Shown piece after piece: positions 32,886-45,303 of a stretch of DNA of 64,000 nt. Source of the DNA: Macrocybe gigantea (taxonomy: Eukaryota; Basidiomycota; Agaricomycetes; Agaricales; Callistosporiaceae). The stretch's first letter is position 1. Each line of letters begins with the position of its first letter. The notes below the pieces were generated by a model, which worked only from the letters and a program-made list of their open reading frames with translations, was not told the DNA's origin and made no database searches. The position numbers and the translations under genes were made by a program. Where the stretch lies: the NCBI GenBank assembly GCA_011319805.1, contig SJRY01000103.1, positions 53,797 to 117,796 on the forward strand, given 5' to 3'.

Positions 32886-35800
32886 TCACCCGCTGCCTGG
32901 ATCCGGAATAAAAGCTCCTGCCGCCTTGTTGGATGCAAGGTACTTGATAAACCAGTGACGCACAAATGCGTCGAACTGGCGTTCAGTTGGCCTGTGCCAG
33001 TTGCGGCACTGAGTCATGACATGGACGGAGTCTTCGGGCCCTCGTCCGCAAGAGCATAAGTCGCTCTCAACGAAATTAAACCGTGCCCGATACGCATTGA
33101 TCGGGGCGTGGCCGCATGCAAGTCATGTGCAGCGAGCAAAAAGCTCGTTCTCTGTCACTAACTTCATGAAGCCCATTCTCTTTCGAGAGGGCCGTTCATA
33201 GGAATTTGGCTTTCCTGCTTCGTGAAAACGAAATGTGGAAGCACCAATGTATTTCTTGTTCCCAGAATTCTGGAACCAAGTGCTATGCATATCATCGTCA
33301 GCCTCCTTTCGAAGGCCGTCGGTGGTATAGAGGGGACGAAGTCCCAGGGGGACGTCGAGGCTCCGGGCAAACTCGTGGGCCTCGACTTGTATTGTCCACT
33401 TCTATTTGGAAGGGACGTGCCAGAATTCAATCCGGCGCTGCTCAGTTTCTGAGAGCCAAGCTTTCAATGATCTGCACAGTGCAATAGAATGCGACTGCAC
33501 AGAGTGGGGTTACAATCGATGATGCGATTGATTGCATTCATCGAGTCCAAAAAGCACACGACAGAATTAACTCCATCTTGTGCGATAGCCTTCTGGATCG
33601 CCATTCGCAATCCAATGAGCTCAGCGTCGTCGCTTGTTGCTTTGCCAACCAGCTGACGAATCTTGGAGACCAGTCTGCCCTCACGATACACACGTGAAGC
33701 TGATACAGACTGCTTAAGTGGCGCTTCTGCTTTCGCAGGCACGGAGCCATCACTACTCACATAAGAGCAATCATGCTGGATTGAACACTGAGCAAGTGCC
33801 TGATCCAGCGATGCACGATAAGCCTTGACCGAGTCCTCATCTCGGCCAAGTAACTTATGGATCTCAAAGCGACTGCCGAACTCATCGACAAGCCGCCTGC
33901 CCGGGTTATTTGCATCAGCGAAATAATCCGTGGTTAAGAAGAGTGGTGGTTTCAGATCCACCAGATCCTTGAGAGGGGACTTGAGCACAGACCGCTGCCT
34001 GTCCGATAGAGCAGCGAGATTTCTCACTGTAGATGGGTCGCCCCCAGCTGAAGCGGGCGTACTGATTGATCTAAGAGCATGTCTTAGATTGGAATTGGCG
34101 AGGCGGGCAGAGGACCCGACTTTCAACCTTTTGATGAACCCGCTGATAGGTTCAACACAGGCCATCGTCTCAGCCGCACCCTCAGGAGTGGTGCGAAACT
34201 GTCCATTGATCCAAATGCAAGCTTTATGCTGCATCTGGCATAATTGTTTCAACAGTGCGATGTTACGCATGCCATTGAAGTTCCATAATAAACAGCCATA
34301 CGTTGCGATCGGACGCGCGCATGACAGGTAGAGGATGCGCTTCTGTTGAGGGGATAAGCCTCGGACAGAGTTGCCTAACATCTGAAAGGCTCTGGCCGTA
34401 GTCAGGGCCTTTGTGGCATAGAAACGAATGTGCTCCTTAAACGAGAGGCGCGCGTCCAAGAAGAAGCCAAGGTATCACCTTCGAGATCATTAAGGCAATC
34501 CAAATTAACTGCGCGATCAGACGCAGCGTTATAAGACTTATCAAGCGCATTCCAAAGCGCTTCGATAGAATTGCATGGCTGTCCCTGGTAGGAGATAGCT
34601 TCGTAATCTGGTAAAGGTCTCTGTTTCATCCACGCAGCTAAATCCCATGGACGACGAGATTTTTCGGCAACCTCTTTGATCCGCTGATCAAAGAAGGCAC
34701 ATTTAGCATCTTTGACAGCTCGCCGCCAGATGCGATGATCTCTTTCAGACCGGGTTTGTCGGAAAGTATCAAGAGTCTCAGAGCAGTGCTGGTTCCACCA
34801 ACCCTTACTCCGTTTTGAGAGCTTACATTCCTTAGAATGAAGGTTCCAAGCTCGGTCAATGGCCTTCGAGAGTGTCAGTAAGACACTTTCGAGGTCGTTG
34901 GTAGTCTCGATAGGGACTATGTCCATCCCGAGCTTTCAGTATGGGTTTGCCTGAAAGTATCAAGAGTCTCAGAGCAGTGTTGGTTCCACCAACCTTTGCT
35001 CCGTTTCGAAAGCTTGCACTCCTTAGAATGAAGGTTCCAAGCTCGGTCAATGGCCTTCGAGAGTGTCAGTAAGACACTTTCGAGGTCGTTGGTAGTCTCG
35101 ATAGGGACTATGTCCATTCCGAGAAGATCGCCAGCAATGTCAGAGATAAACTCCGGCACACTGTCTTTGCTCAGTGTTCGATGCTGGACAGATAGGTCAA
35201 GCAAGGGAACATCCAATACAAGTGACAATGGAGCATGGTCCGATGTCAACTTGAGCGCATCAACAATGCGAGGATGACAATCCACACTATCGATGGGGAT
35301 GAACATCAAATCAATAACCGAGGGCCGGAGCTCAGGGTTATGTGAAATGAACGTCGGCCCAGGGTTACTGGTTCTGACCATTCTAGACCGAGATCAAGAG
35401 CTGCATTACACAGCATCTCTCCTCGAGAGCGCTGCGAATTATGAACTCCATCCCAGAGTTCATAATGACAATTGAAGTCCCCTCCGAGATAAATCAAGTT
35501 GGGGAAATCGGGACGCTCCGCACAATCATGCAGGAGACAGATGGCGCTAGCATCCACATCAGAGTATGCGTTAGCGAGAAAGAGAGGCTCGCCAGGGGTG
35601 GCAAAGCTAACAATCATAAGATCGCGACTATCAACTAGGTCACGACGAAGGGATGGACGCAGGCGACGAAGCCTGTTATGTACATAGGCCATAACCCGAG
35701 GAGGATCCTCGAGAGATGATCGGCGGACGATACAGGTCCAGTCTGGATGAGTGGGACCACCAATTACTGCCTCGCCCTCAACATTGAGGGCAGACGGAGC

Positions 35801-35995
35801 GTGTCTTATGAGATTCCAAGCGGGTTCTTGGAAAAACAGAATATCATAATCCCTCCCGAGAGTAGAGAGGAGCATGTCCATGTGTACATATTTTCTATTT
35901 ACATTCTGAGAGAAAATACGAAAAGAAGAAATCAATGAGCATCCCCTTGAACCGGGGACCACAGCCGAGGCTGCACTACCTGAGGAGACACTCAT
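32886..35995 (-). pseudogene. LN6 ORF2 with reverse transcriptase deleted
   Basis: On the minus strand the endonuclease part is recognisable (SQNVN, QEP, GGDFNCHYELWD) and the linker is present twice. The linker then jumps from NDLEG directly to the region after the RT palm (GFFLDARLSFKEH in other copies, here out of frame). All RT catalytic motifs are therefore gone, about 1.1 kb. RNase H and the C-terminus follow in partly open frames (33464-34459). A frameshift at about 33510 truncates the RNase H frame. Confidence 0.88.
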
Positions 35996-36860
35996 GATGC
36001 GTCGGCCTCCGCATTACGCTGCGGGGAGGCATTAGGATAATTGTTACCTGATCGTTTGCAATCACGTACCAGCTTATAGTGTTCCTTGATCCAATCTGGA
36101 TCAAGTGATTTTTCCAGAAGGGACACTTCCGGTCGTCAGTGGAGTGGTCTCAGCTGCAGCTGAGACACTTAGGAGGATGAGGCAGGGCTGGCCTGCCGGC
36201 GTGGCCTCATGAGGAGGGTTAGCCTTGGGTCGTGCCTTGCAGCAGGACGCCAGGGTGCGATGATGTTCTTTTCTGTGGGATTCCCCACAGAGCGGGCAGC
36301 GAAGGGACTGCTGGTTGCACTTAAGAGCTGAGTGCCCCCAGCGCCAACAACATTCGCAGAGAGGAACTCCCGGCGAAGAGAGAGCAGCCTTGAATCGGCA
36401 GTGCCAGTTCCTGATCATGACGGTGCAATTGTCCAGAGCTTTAACGTTCTGGCCAGTTGATGTGTCTTCGATATTGAACCAAACGGTTGCAGTATCAGAA
36501 TTTTTAGAGTTGCGCATAACGCGGAACTCCAACGAGGGTGATGAGATCCGAGAACGAAGAATCTCGGAGAATCTCATAAGCTTGTCGAGCAGTGATAATA
36601 CTGCCATCAGCATTGAAGTAGGGTACGTTGAGCAGTTTCAAATAGGAAACGCTCATCAGGATAGCGAGCTCAACAGTAGAACCTGCCGGAGCACAGCGGA
36701 GGGCAGCCTCACGCAAAATGCTGAGGTCCTTCGGAGAAGCCACCCTCGTCATCAAGCAGGAGAACGAGGAGGCGGAGTGATCCTGGATGGATTCACAGCG
36801 AATCCAGGACTTGCCAGTAGTCAACGCCCTATTAAGGGCATTCAGGAGAGCTCCAGCAGC
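35992..36860 (-). pseudogene. LN6 ORF1, C-terminal part
   Basis: The zinc-knuckle region and part of the upstream domain, broken by small indels (for example near 36110, 36181 and 36525). The stop overlaps the ORF2 start as in other copies. The N-terminal part appears to survive as LN8, now 8 kb away in the opposite orientation. Confidence 0.8.
36846..36860 (-). repeat. TSD-2, copy at the LN6/LN7 junction
   Basis: GCTGCTGGAGCTCTC on the minus strand. The same 15-mer ends LN8 on the plus strand at 45289-45303. The length equals the TSDs of LN3 and LN8/LN11. Confidence 0.65.
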
Positions 36861-37060
36861 CAACCGCTTCTCTTTCCACAACCCCCACTTGTAAACAACT
36901 GTAAACAACTCTCACAAATCGCACTCCTCGTTCTACGGTGACGACACTTGGGACGATCTTCGATCAGGTTGCAGATCCGGATACCTATATCCTTGAGCAC
37001 TCCCCGTTTCTAAAATCGCGAAAATCGGCTGAAAATCCACCGATTTATTAGAGTTCTTCG

Positions 37061-38560
37061 ATGAGCGACAATCCACTCAACATTGTCGGCGGCGGTGGAC
37101 CTCCACCGCTAAATCCCCACCCGGGTCGGACCTCCTCTGGTCCTTCTCGATCCTCTGCTCCACCCCCAGCTCGCTCTGGAGACAAGAGCCTCCTCTTTCA
37201 AAGTGGCGACGGCCTTATGGACACCGACGACGCTGGCCCTTCTAACACTGGCGGGTCTGCCGAACCCACTGTGCCCCCTTCTCCGTCGATGCTGTCCACT
37301 GAGGCAGCTTACAATGACAATTCTATCGGGATAGCGATCTTTCCAGAAGGGCATCGGTTCCTTCACGGTGAAGCGAAGGCCGCTACCGAGTCCCTCGCTG
37401 CCCTCAAGGATTGGATCCTTAAGGTCGGCAAAGCCTCTGTCTCCATCCCGGCAGGCTACCAGTTTGCCATCGCTGAGGGTATTGCGGCCCTGGTCGCTAC
37501 TGCTGGCGATGTTAACATGTTTTCCGTCCCTACATTGGAGGGACCTCAGCATCAACTCGGTGCGCGCTTGCAGAGTATTGTGAACGCGCACCTTCCTAGT
37601 TGCGGGAAGTCGACCCGCTTTGCCGACCCTGCCGCCACTCACCACTCTCCTTCTGGTACTGTGTGACCGGAGGACTCTCGTTCGAATCAGGGCGCTCCCC
37701 CCTCCGAGGCCGGCTCGGAACCCTAACCGCCCTCCTCCACCCCCTCGCGCGCGATCTCGATCCCGGACTCCTGGACGTGGACTGCCCCCCCCGGTCAATA
37801 GGGCTACTCGCCCATCTTCCGGCAAGCGCTCTTATGCGCAAGCCTTGGCCCAACCGGCCAATACTCCCGCCGAAGCTATTGTAGCTCTGGCAAAAACATT
37901 TCCATACCTCCCTGCTGAGAAGATTGTTTTCCTTGCAAAAGGAAGCAACTGGGGAGTCATCAGGACCACCTAAGAAGAAGGCGAAGTCCACCTCTCACGG
38001 ACCGTCCCGTCGTAATGTCCGGGTCAGTTACTCTTTTCTGGCTGACAACGATTCCGATACTGCAACCGTCTGGTTCAACATCGAAGACACGTCAACTGGC
38101 CAGAACGTAAAGGCTCTGGACAATTGTACAGTTATGGTCAGGAATTGGCGTTGCCGATTCAAGGCCGCCTCTCTTCGCCGGGAGTTCCTCTTTGCGAACG
38201 CTGCTGGCGCTGGGGGCACTCTGCGTTGAAGTGCAACCAGCAATCTCTCCGCTGCCCGATCTGTGGGGAATCTCACAGAAAGGAACACCATCGCACCCTG
38301 GCGTCGTGCTGCAAGGCTCGACCCAAGGCTAACCCTCCTCGCGAGGCTACTCCGGTGGGCCAGCCCTGCCCTCACCTCCTAAGTGTCTCAGCTGTAGCCG
38401 AGACCATTCCACCGACGACTGGAAGTGTCCCTTCTGGAAAAATCGCTTTGATCCAGATTGGATCAAGGAACACTATAAGCTGGTACGTGATCGCAAACGA
38501 TCAGGTAGCAATCATCCTAATGCCTCCCCGCAGCATAATGCGGAGGCCGACGCATCATGA
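37061..38560 (+). pseudogene. LN7 ORF1 with stop and ~390-bp deletion
   Basis: The N-terminal 201 codons are open (MSDDNPL-type start, proline-rich head, IFPEGH block, IAEGIAAL block). They end in TGA at 37664-37666 where sister copies read CGA. Further on, DND runs directly into SDTATVWF, deleting about 390 bp with ATTC microhomology at the join (about 38050). The three knuckles remain, in shifted frames. The stop overlaps the ORF2 ATG at 38557. Confidence 0.87.
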
Positions 38561-41500
38561 GTGTCTCCTCGGGTAGCACAGCCTCGGCTGTGGTCCCTGG
38601 TTCAAGGGGATGCTCATTGATTTCTTCTTTTCGTATTTTCTCTCAGAATGTAAATAGAAAATATGTACACATGGACATGCTCCTCTCTACTCTCGGGAGG
38701 GATTATGATATTCTGTTTTTCCAAGAACCCGCTTGGAATCTCATAAGACACGCTCCGTCTGCCCTCAATGTTGAGGGCGAGGCAGTAATTGGTGGTCCCA
38801 CTCATCCAGACTGGACCTGCATCGTCCGCCGATCATCTCTCGAGGATCCTCCTCGGGTTATGGCCTACGTACATAACAGGCTTCGTCGCCTGCGTCCATC
38901 CCTTCGTCGTGACCTAGTTGATAGTCACGATCTTATGATTGTTAGTTTTGCCACCCCTGGCGAGCCTCTCTTTCTCGCTAACGCCTACTCTGATGTGGAC
39001 GCTAGCGCCATCCGTCTCCTGCATGATTGTGCAGAGCGTCCCGATTTTCCCAACTTGAGTTACCTCGGAGGGGATTTCAATTGTCATTATGAACTCTGGG
39101 ATGGAGTTCATAATTCGCAGCGCTCTCGAGGAGAGATGCTGTGTAATGCAGCTCTTGACCTCGGTCTAGAATGGTCGGAACCTAGTAATCCTGGACCGAC
39201 TTTCATTTCACATAACCCGGAGCTTCAGCCCTCGGTTATCGACCTGATGTTCATCCCCATCGATAGTGGGGATTGTCATCCTCGCATGATAGATGCTCTC
39301 AAGCTAACATCGGACCATGTACCGATGTCACTTGTACTGGACGTTCCTCTGCTAGACTTATCCATCCAGCGATGAACGTTAAGCAAAGACAGCGTGCCGG
39401 AGTTTATCTCCGATATTGCTGGTGATCTTCTCGGAATGGACAGTGTCCCTATCGAGACTAACAACGACCTCGAGAGTGTCCTGTTGACACTCGAAGGCCA
39501 TTGATCGAGCCTGGAATCGACATTCTAAGGAATGTAAGCTCTCAAAACGGAGTAAGGGTTGGTGGAACCAGCACTGCTCTGAGACTCTTGATACTTTCCG
39601 ACAAACCCGGTCTGAAAGAGATCATCGCATCTGGTGGCGAGCTGTCAAAGATGCTAAACGTGCCTTCTTTGATCAACGGATCAAGGAAGTTGCAGAAAAG
39701 TCTCGTCGTCCATGGGATTTAGCTGCATGGACGAAACAGAGACCTCTACCCGACTACGAAGCTATCTCTTTCCAGGGACAGCCTTGCAACTCTATCGAAG
39801 CGCTTTGGAGCGTGCTTGATAAGTCTTATAACGCTGCATCTGACCGTGCAGTTAACTTGGACCGCCTCAATGACCTTGAAGCGCATCCAGAGCGGGATTG
39901 GGTCCCGTTCTCTGCTACAGAGCTCCGAGAGTCCTTGGAGCCCTGTAGCAATACATCGCTCCGGGACCAGATCATCTGTCTTGGAGCCATGTCAAGCAGC
40001 TTGTGAAATTCCCTCACATAGCTGCATTTATCTTAAACATTTCCAATGCATGTTTAGACCTGGGGCATTGGCCCTCTTACTTCAAGCAGAGCTTGTCGGT
40101 TATCATTCCGAAGCCTGGCAAACCTGCATACGATACCCCAAAAGCCTTTCATCCGATTGTGCTTTTGAACACCCTCGGCAAGCTTGTCGAAAAGATGCTG
40201 GCACGACGTATGCAATACGAAGCGACCAAGTTTGCTGTCTTCGATCCGAAGCAGTTCGGCGGTATCCGTCAGAATTCCACTGAGGATGCCGGAGTCTTCC
40301 TTACCCATATCATCCGTCAGGGATGGTCTAAGGGATTTAAAACGAGTGTCATTGCTTTGATGTCACTCAGTATTTCCCTTCACTTAACCATCGCATGTTA
40401 GTGAAGATTCTTCAACACGGAGGCTTTGCACGATAAGTGTCAAAGTTCTTTGAATCATACCTCGTCGGGCGCAAGACTTCTTACGCCTGGCGTAGTGCCA
40501 TCTCTCCAGAGTTTGATGCCGACGTTGGAGTCGGTCAAGGCTCTGCACTCTCTCCAGTATTGTCAGCGCTCTACTTAGCGCCAGTGCTGAAACTATATCA
40601 GAAAACTGGTGACATGCCAGTAATCATGTCATTCGTCGATGATGGACTGATCATCGCTCAGTCCAAATCCACATCGGACAATATTCCGAAACTGCAGAGG
40701 GCTTATGCTCTGTGCATAACCTCTTCACTGACTTCGGTCTTGTTGTAGAACACAACAAGACTGAACTACAGCACTTTTCGCGCAATAGATGGACCCTCGT
40801 CCGTCTATTGACTTGGGTTTTGCTCCATTTACAGGCAATACCCCACTTCGACCCAAGGATATCTGGCGATACCTAGGTTTCTTTCTGGATGCGTGCCTTT
40901 CTTTTAAGGAGCATGTTCGGTTTTACGCTACGAAGGCCTTGACTACGGCCAGAGCCTTCCAAATGTTGGGCAACTCTGTCCGGGGTTTATCTCCGCAACA
41001 GAAATGCATTCTCTACCTGTCGTGTGCACGTCCGATCGCAACATACAGCTGTTTATTATGGAATTTCAATGGCATGCGTAATGTCGCACTATTGAAACAA
41101 CTACGCCAATGCAGCGTAAAGCTTGCATTTGGATTAATGGACAGTTTCGCACCACTCCTGAGGGTGCAGCTGAGACAATGGCCTGCGTCGAACCTATCGG
41201 CGCGTTCATTAAAAGACTGAAAGTTGGCTCGTCTGCCCGCTTAGCTAACTCCAATCTGAGGCATGCCCTCAGATCTATTAGTATGCCCGCCTCAGTTGGG
41301 GGTGACCCATCTAAAGTGAGAAATCTCGCTTCTTTGTCAGACAGACAGCGTGCTGCGCTTAAGTCCCCACCCAAGGATTTGGTGGATCTGAAACCACCAC
41401 TCTTTCTAACCACGGATTATTTTGCTGATGCAAATAACCCGGGCAGGCAGCTTGTTGATGTATTTGGCAGTCGCTTTGAGATCCGTAAGTTACTTGGCCG

Positions 41501-42451
41501 AGACGAGGACTCGGTCAAGGCTTACCGTGCATCACTGGATCAAACACTTTCCCAGTGTTCGATCCAGCATGATTGCTCTTATGTGAGTAGTGATGGCTCC
41601 GTGCCTGCGAAAGCAGAAGTGCTACTTAAGCAGTCTGTGTCAGCTTCGCGTGTTTATCGCGAGGGCAGGCTGGTCTCCGAGATTCGTCAGCCAGTTGGTA
41701 AATCAACGAGTGATGATGCTGAGCTTATTGGGTTGCGAATGGCAATCCAAAAGGCTATCGCACAAGATGGAGTTAATTCTGTCGTGTGCTTTTTGGATTC
41801 GATGAATGCAATTAATCGCATCATCGATTGCAACCCTCACTCTGTGCAGTCACATTCTATTGCACTTTGTGCATCACTGGAAGCTTGGCTCTCTGAGTCC
41901 GAGCAGCGCCGGATTGAATTCTGGCACGTCCCTTCCAAATGGAAGTGGGCAATACAAGTCGAGGCTCACGAGCTTGCCCGGAGCCTGGATGTTCCCCTGG
42001 GGCATCGTCCCCTTTATACCACCGATGGCCTTCGAAAGGAGGCTGATGATGATATGCATAGCACTTGGTTCCAGAATTCTGGGAACAAGAAATACATTGG
42101 TGCTTCCACATTTCGTTTTCATGAAGCAGGAAAGCCAAATTCCTATGAACGCCCCTCTCATAAGAGAATGGGCTTCATGAAGTTAGTGACAGATAATGAG
42201 CTTTACGCTCGCTGCTCACGTCTTGCATGCGGCCACGCTTTGCGTATCGGGCACGGTTTAATTTTGTCGAGAGCGATTTATGCTCTTGCGGACGAGGGGC
42301 TGAGGACTCCGTCCACGTCATGACTCAGTGCCATAACTGGCACAGACCAACCGAACGCCAGTTTGACGCCTTTGTGCGTCACTGGTTCATTAAGTACCTG
42401 ACATCTAATAAGGCTGCAGGTGCTTTCATTCCGGATCCAGGTGGCGGGTGA
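38557..42451 (+). pseudogene. LN7 ORF2, multiple lesions
   Basis: The endonuclease is open to 39375, where CGA has become TGA. A 2-bp deletion follows near 39490. One-base indels lie near 39955, 40358, 40710, 40787 and 41110. A 7-bp deletion near 42238 removes part of the CGHAPINAYRARF segment. All domains are otherwise recognisable, including SFVDDG. The 7-bp deletion is shared with LN9. Confidence 0.88.
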
Positions 42452-42845
42452 CTGCCGTTCTGTAGCGGAGATCGTCCGGGGCAACCTGGACAATCTTAAA
42501 ACAGTTGGGTCAGTGACCTAAGCACTGACCAAGCGGTATGCGAATCGCAAACTCTGCAACAGCATTGTTATAGGTCCTTTTGGACCTTTTACGTGGAATT
42601 GACCACAACTGGCCCTCTGGGGCTGGGGGATGGTGCTCGAGCGAGTGAGTACGTGCGAGCTCGAGCCATATGGTTCGAGCGCGGGCACGAGAGAACAGGG
42701 CAGTGTAGCCTTCCATGTAGCTCCCTTCAGTCTGTTTTTTCTCGGACTAGTCGTATTTATAGTAGGTACCTTGGTGTATTTACAAGCGGACTGCCACCAT
42801 GCACCGCTATATAAATTGTTGAATTAAAAAAAAAAAAAAAAAAAA

Positions 42846-44101
42846 GACAAATTTCTGGATGAATTTGTAGACCTCACAGGAAAAGCAGGAATGATAGGAA
42901 CAGCTCCTTGTTTCTTACTCAAGAAGAGCTTAAACTGGAGGACAGCAGAAGCCATACACTCGATCTCTGCACTCCCAACAGATGGAGATGAATATATCAA
43001 GACAGTTCAAGTGATTGGATAAAATATTGACAAATACAGGAATGTAATGAGAGGAAAATTCACAAGCAATCAGTGCAAGCCTGGAAATCTGAGCCGAGGA
43101 GCAGGACAGGCAATGAAAGTCAGCAAAGTACAGAGCAACAATTGCTTCGATTGTAATAAGCCAGGGCACCTTTCACAAAACTGCTCAGAACCGTAAAAAG
43201 AAGCAGCCAACATCACATGTTTCAACTGTAGCTTGAAGGGATATTATTTATGGAACTGCAAGAAGAAGAAAGGAAAATCTCAAGTCAGAGAAGTAAAAGA
43301 AGAAGAAGGAGAGGATAAAGAAGACAAAAGCTCTAACAAAGAGGGTTTTATTGAAAGGTCTGACTAGGAGGTGCTAAATTGCAACCCATACAACTGAAAC
43401 AGACTCACTTTGATACCAGATGTAGATCATCCCATACTCTAAAATACACCATTCCCACAAAGTAATCTGAAGCACCAAGGAAAACCATCTGAGGTGACAA
43501 ACCATCCAAAAGGAAAGAACTTGCAGTACCAACTAGGATACAAATACAAAAAGGAATAGCAATGATAACACCAGAGGTCAACAGCAGAGCAGACAGAACC
43601 TGCATCAATACTGCCATAGTAGTGAAAACAGAGCTAAAGATATGACAAATCAAGAAGATTCCAATCATAAATGCAGATAAATTACCCAACTGCCAGAAAA
43701 CAGCAGATTGAGTAGCAGAAGTCCATATCGACATCAAAGGACATAAGGAGCATATAGAGGGCATTGTACTCAACATTGGGAAAAACTGATATGCTACTAG
43801 GACATGACTAGCTTGTCTATCACAATCCAATGATCAAATAGAGGACAGAAGAAATTGTCTTTGACAGATGCCCCAAAACATGCAAGATAAATTACCAAAT
43901 GATCAAGATACAGAAGGTGGCTAAACCAGCAAAAACCACAGCCAGCAACAAGACAGGAACTTAGATACCTCCATATCTGACTAAATTTAAATACCTCTTC
44001 AAAGAGAAGAACTTTGATTGCTTATCAGACCACAAAGAGTAGGACTACAAGATAAACTTAACAAAAGATGCACCCAAAATGATATCAAGCAAGGTTTACC
44101 T
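42846..44101 (+). pseudogene. Gypsy-3 gag and protease region (left half)
   Basis: A degenerate Ty3 internal region in the plus sense. It has a gag fragment (FLDEFVDLTGKAGMIGTAP) and two CCHC knuckles: CFDCNKPGHLSQNC, and a second CFNCSLKGYYLWNC in which Tyr has replaced the His (about 43148-43255). A protease-like region follows (IDIKGHKEHIEGIVLNIGKN, about 43680-43790). It then reaches the start of RT (ISSKVYL) at the TSD. The 5' end is cut by LN7. It continues at 54653 after the LINE complex. It belongs to the same gag type as Gypsy-1. Confidence 0.78.
44087..44101 (+). repeat. TSD-1, left copy
   Basis: AAGCAAGGTTTACCT precedes the 5' end of LN8. The right copy follows the poly(A) of LN11 (54638-54652), and Gypsy-3 pol is collinear across the pair. 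Confidence 0.9.
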
Positions 44102-45303
44102 CACGCTTCTCTTTCCACAACCCCCACTTGTAAACAACTGTAAACAACTCTCACAAATCGCACTCCTCATTCTATGGTGACGACACTTGGGACGATCTCT
44201 GATCAGGTTGCAGATCTGGATACCTATATCCTTGAGCACTCCCCGTTTTTAAAATCGCGAAAATCGGCTGAAAATCCACCGATTTATTAGAGTTTTTCGA
44301 TGAGCGACGATCCGCTCAACATTGTCGGCGGCAGTGGACCTCCACCGCTAAATCCCCACCCGGGTCAGACCTCCTCTGGTCCTTCTCGATCCTCTGCTCC
44401 ACCCCAGCTGGCTCTGGAGACAAGAGCCTCCTCTTTCAAAGCGGCGACGGCCTTATGGACACCGACGACGCTGGCCCTTCTAACACTGGCGGGTCTGCCG
44501 AACCCACTGTGCCCCCCTCTCCGTCGATGCTGTCCACTGAGGCAGCTTACAATGACAATTCTATCGGGATAGCGATCTTTCCAGAAGGGCATCGGTTCCT
44601 TCACGGTGAAGCGAAGGCCGCTACCGAGTCCCTCGCTGCCCTCAAGGATTGGATCCTTAAGGTCGGCAAAGCCTCTGTCTCCATTCCGGCAGGCTACCAG
44701 TTTGCCATCGCTGAGGGTATTGCGGCCTTGGTCGCCACTGCTGGCGATGTTAACATGTTTTCCATCCCTACATTGGAGGGACCTCAGCATCAACTCGGTG
44801 CGCACTTGCAGAGTATTGTGAACGTGCACCTTCCCTCTCGCGGGAAGTCGACCTGCTTTGCCAACCCCGCCACTCACCACTCTTCTTCTGGTACTGTGCG
44901 ACCGGAAGACTCTGGTTCGAATCAGGGTGCTCCCCCTCTGAGACCGGCTCGGAACCCGAACCGCCCTCCTCTACCCCCTCACGCGATCTCGTTCCGGACC
45001 CCTAGACGTGGACTGCCCCCCCCGGTCAATAGGGCTACTCGCCCATCTTCTGGCAAGCACTCTTATGCACAAGCCTTGGCCCAACCAGCCAGTACTCCCG
45101 CCGAGGCTATTGTAGCTCTGGCAAAAACATTTCCACACCTCCCTGCTGAGAAGATTGTCTCCTTGCAAAAGGAAGCAACCGGAGAGTCATCAGGACCACC
45201 CAAGAAGAAGGCGAAGTCCACCTCTCATGGACCGTCCCGGCGTAATGTCCGGGTCAGTTACTCTTTTCCAGGTGACAACGATTCCGTTGCTGCTGGAGCT
45301 CTC
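44102..45303 (+). mobile_element. LINE copy LN8, 5' part only
   Basis: Intact 5' UTR and the first ~330 codons of ORF1, starting at ATG 44300. There is one frameshift near 44405. It is cut at GCTGCTGGAGCTCTC by the T run of LN9. Its 5' flank TSD pairs with LN11, and its 3' break overlaps the 5' break of LN6 by 15 bp. Confidence 0.92.
45289..45303 (+). repeat. TSD-2, copy at the LN8/LN9 junction
   Basis: GCTGCTGGAGCTCTC immediately before the antisense poly(A) of LN9. Its partner is at 36846-36860 in inverted orientation. Confidence 0.65.

Larger units (their letters stand above)
32487..36860 (-). mobile_element. LINE copy LN6, lacks the RT core, carries an internal duplication
   Basis: Antisense poly(A) 32487-32510, 3' UTR, ORF2 and part of ORF1. 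The copy ends at GCTGCTGGAGCTCTC (sense; 36846-36860), where LN7 begins head to head. ORF2 has a large deletion at about 34473 and a ~190-bp tandem duplication at about 34740-35125. Confidence 0.9.
36861..42845 (+). mobile_element. LINE copy LN7, full length, with deletions
   Basis: Complete from the 5' UTR (CGCTTCTCTTTCC at 36865) to a 20-nt poly(A) (42826-42845). It is flanked on the left by LN6 and on the right by Gypsy-3 gag, with no matching TSD. Its last ~1.7 kb is nearly identical to LN9 in inverted orientation, while the upstream part is not. Confidence 0.92.
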
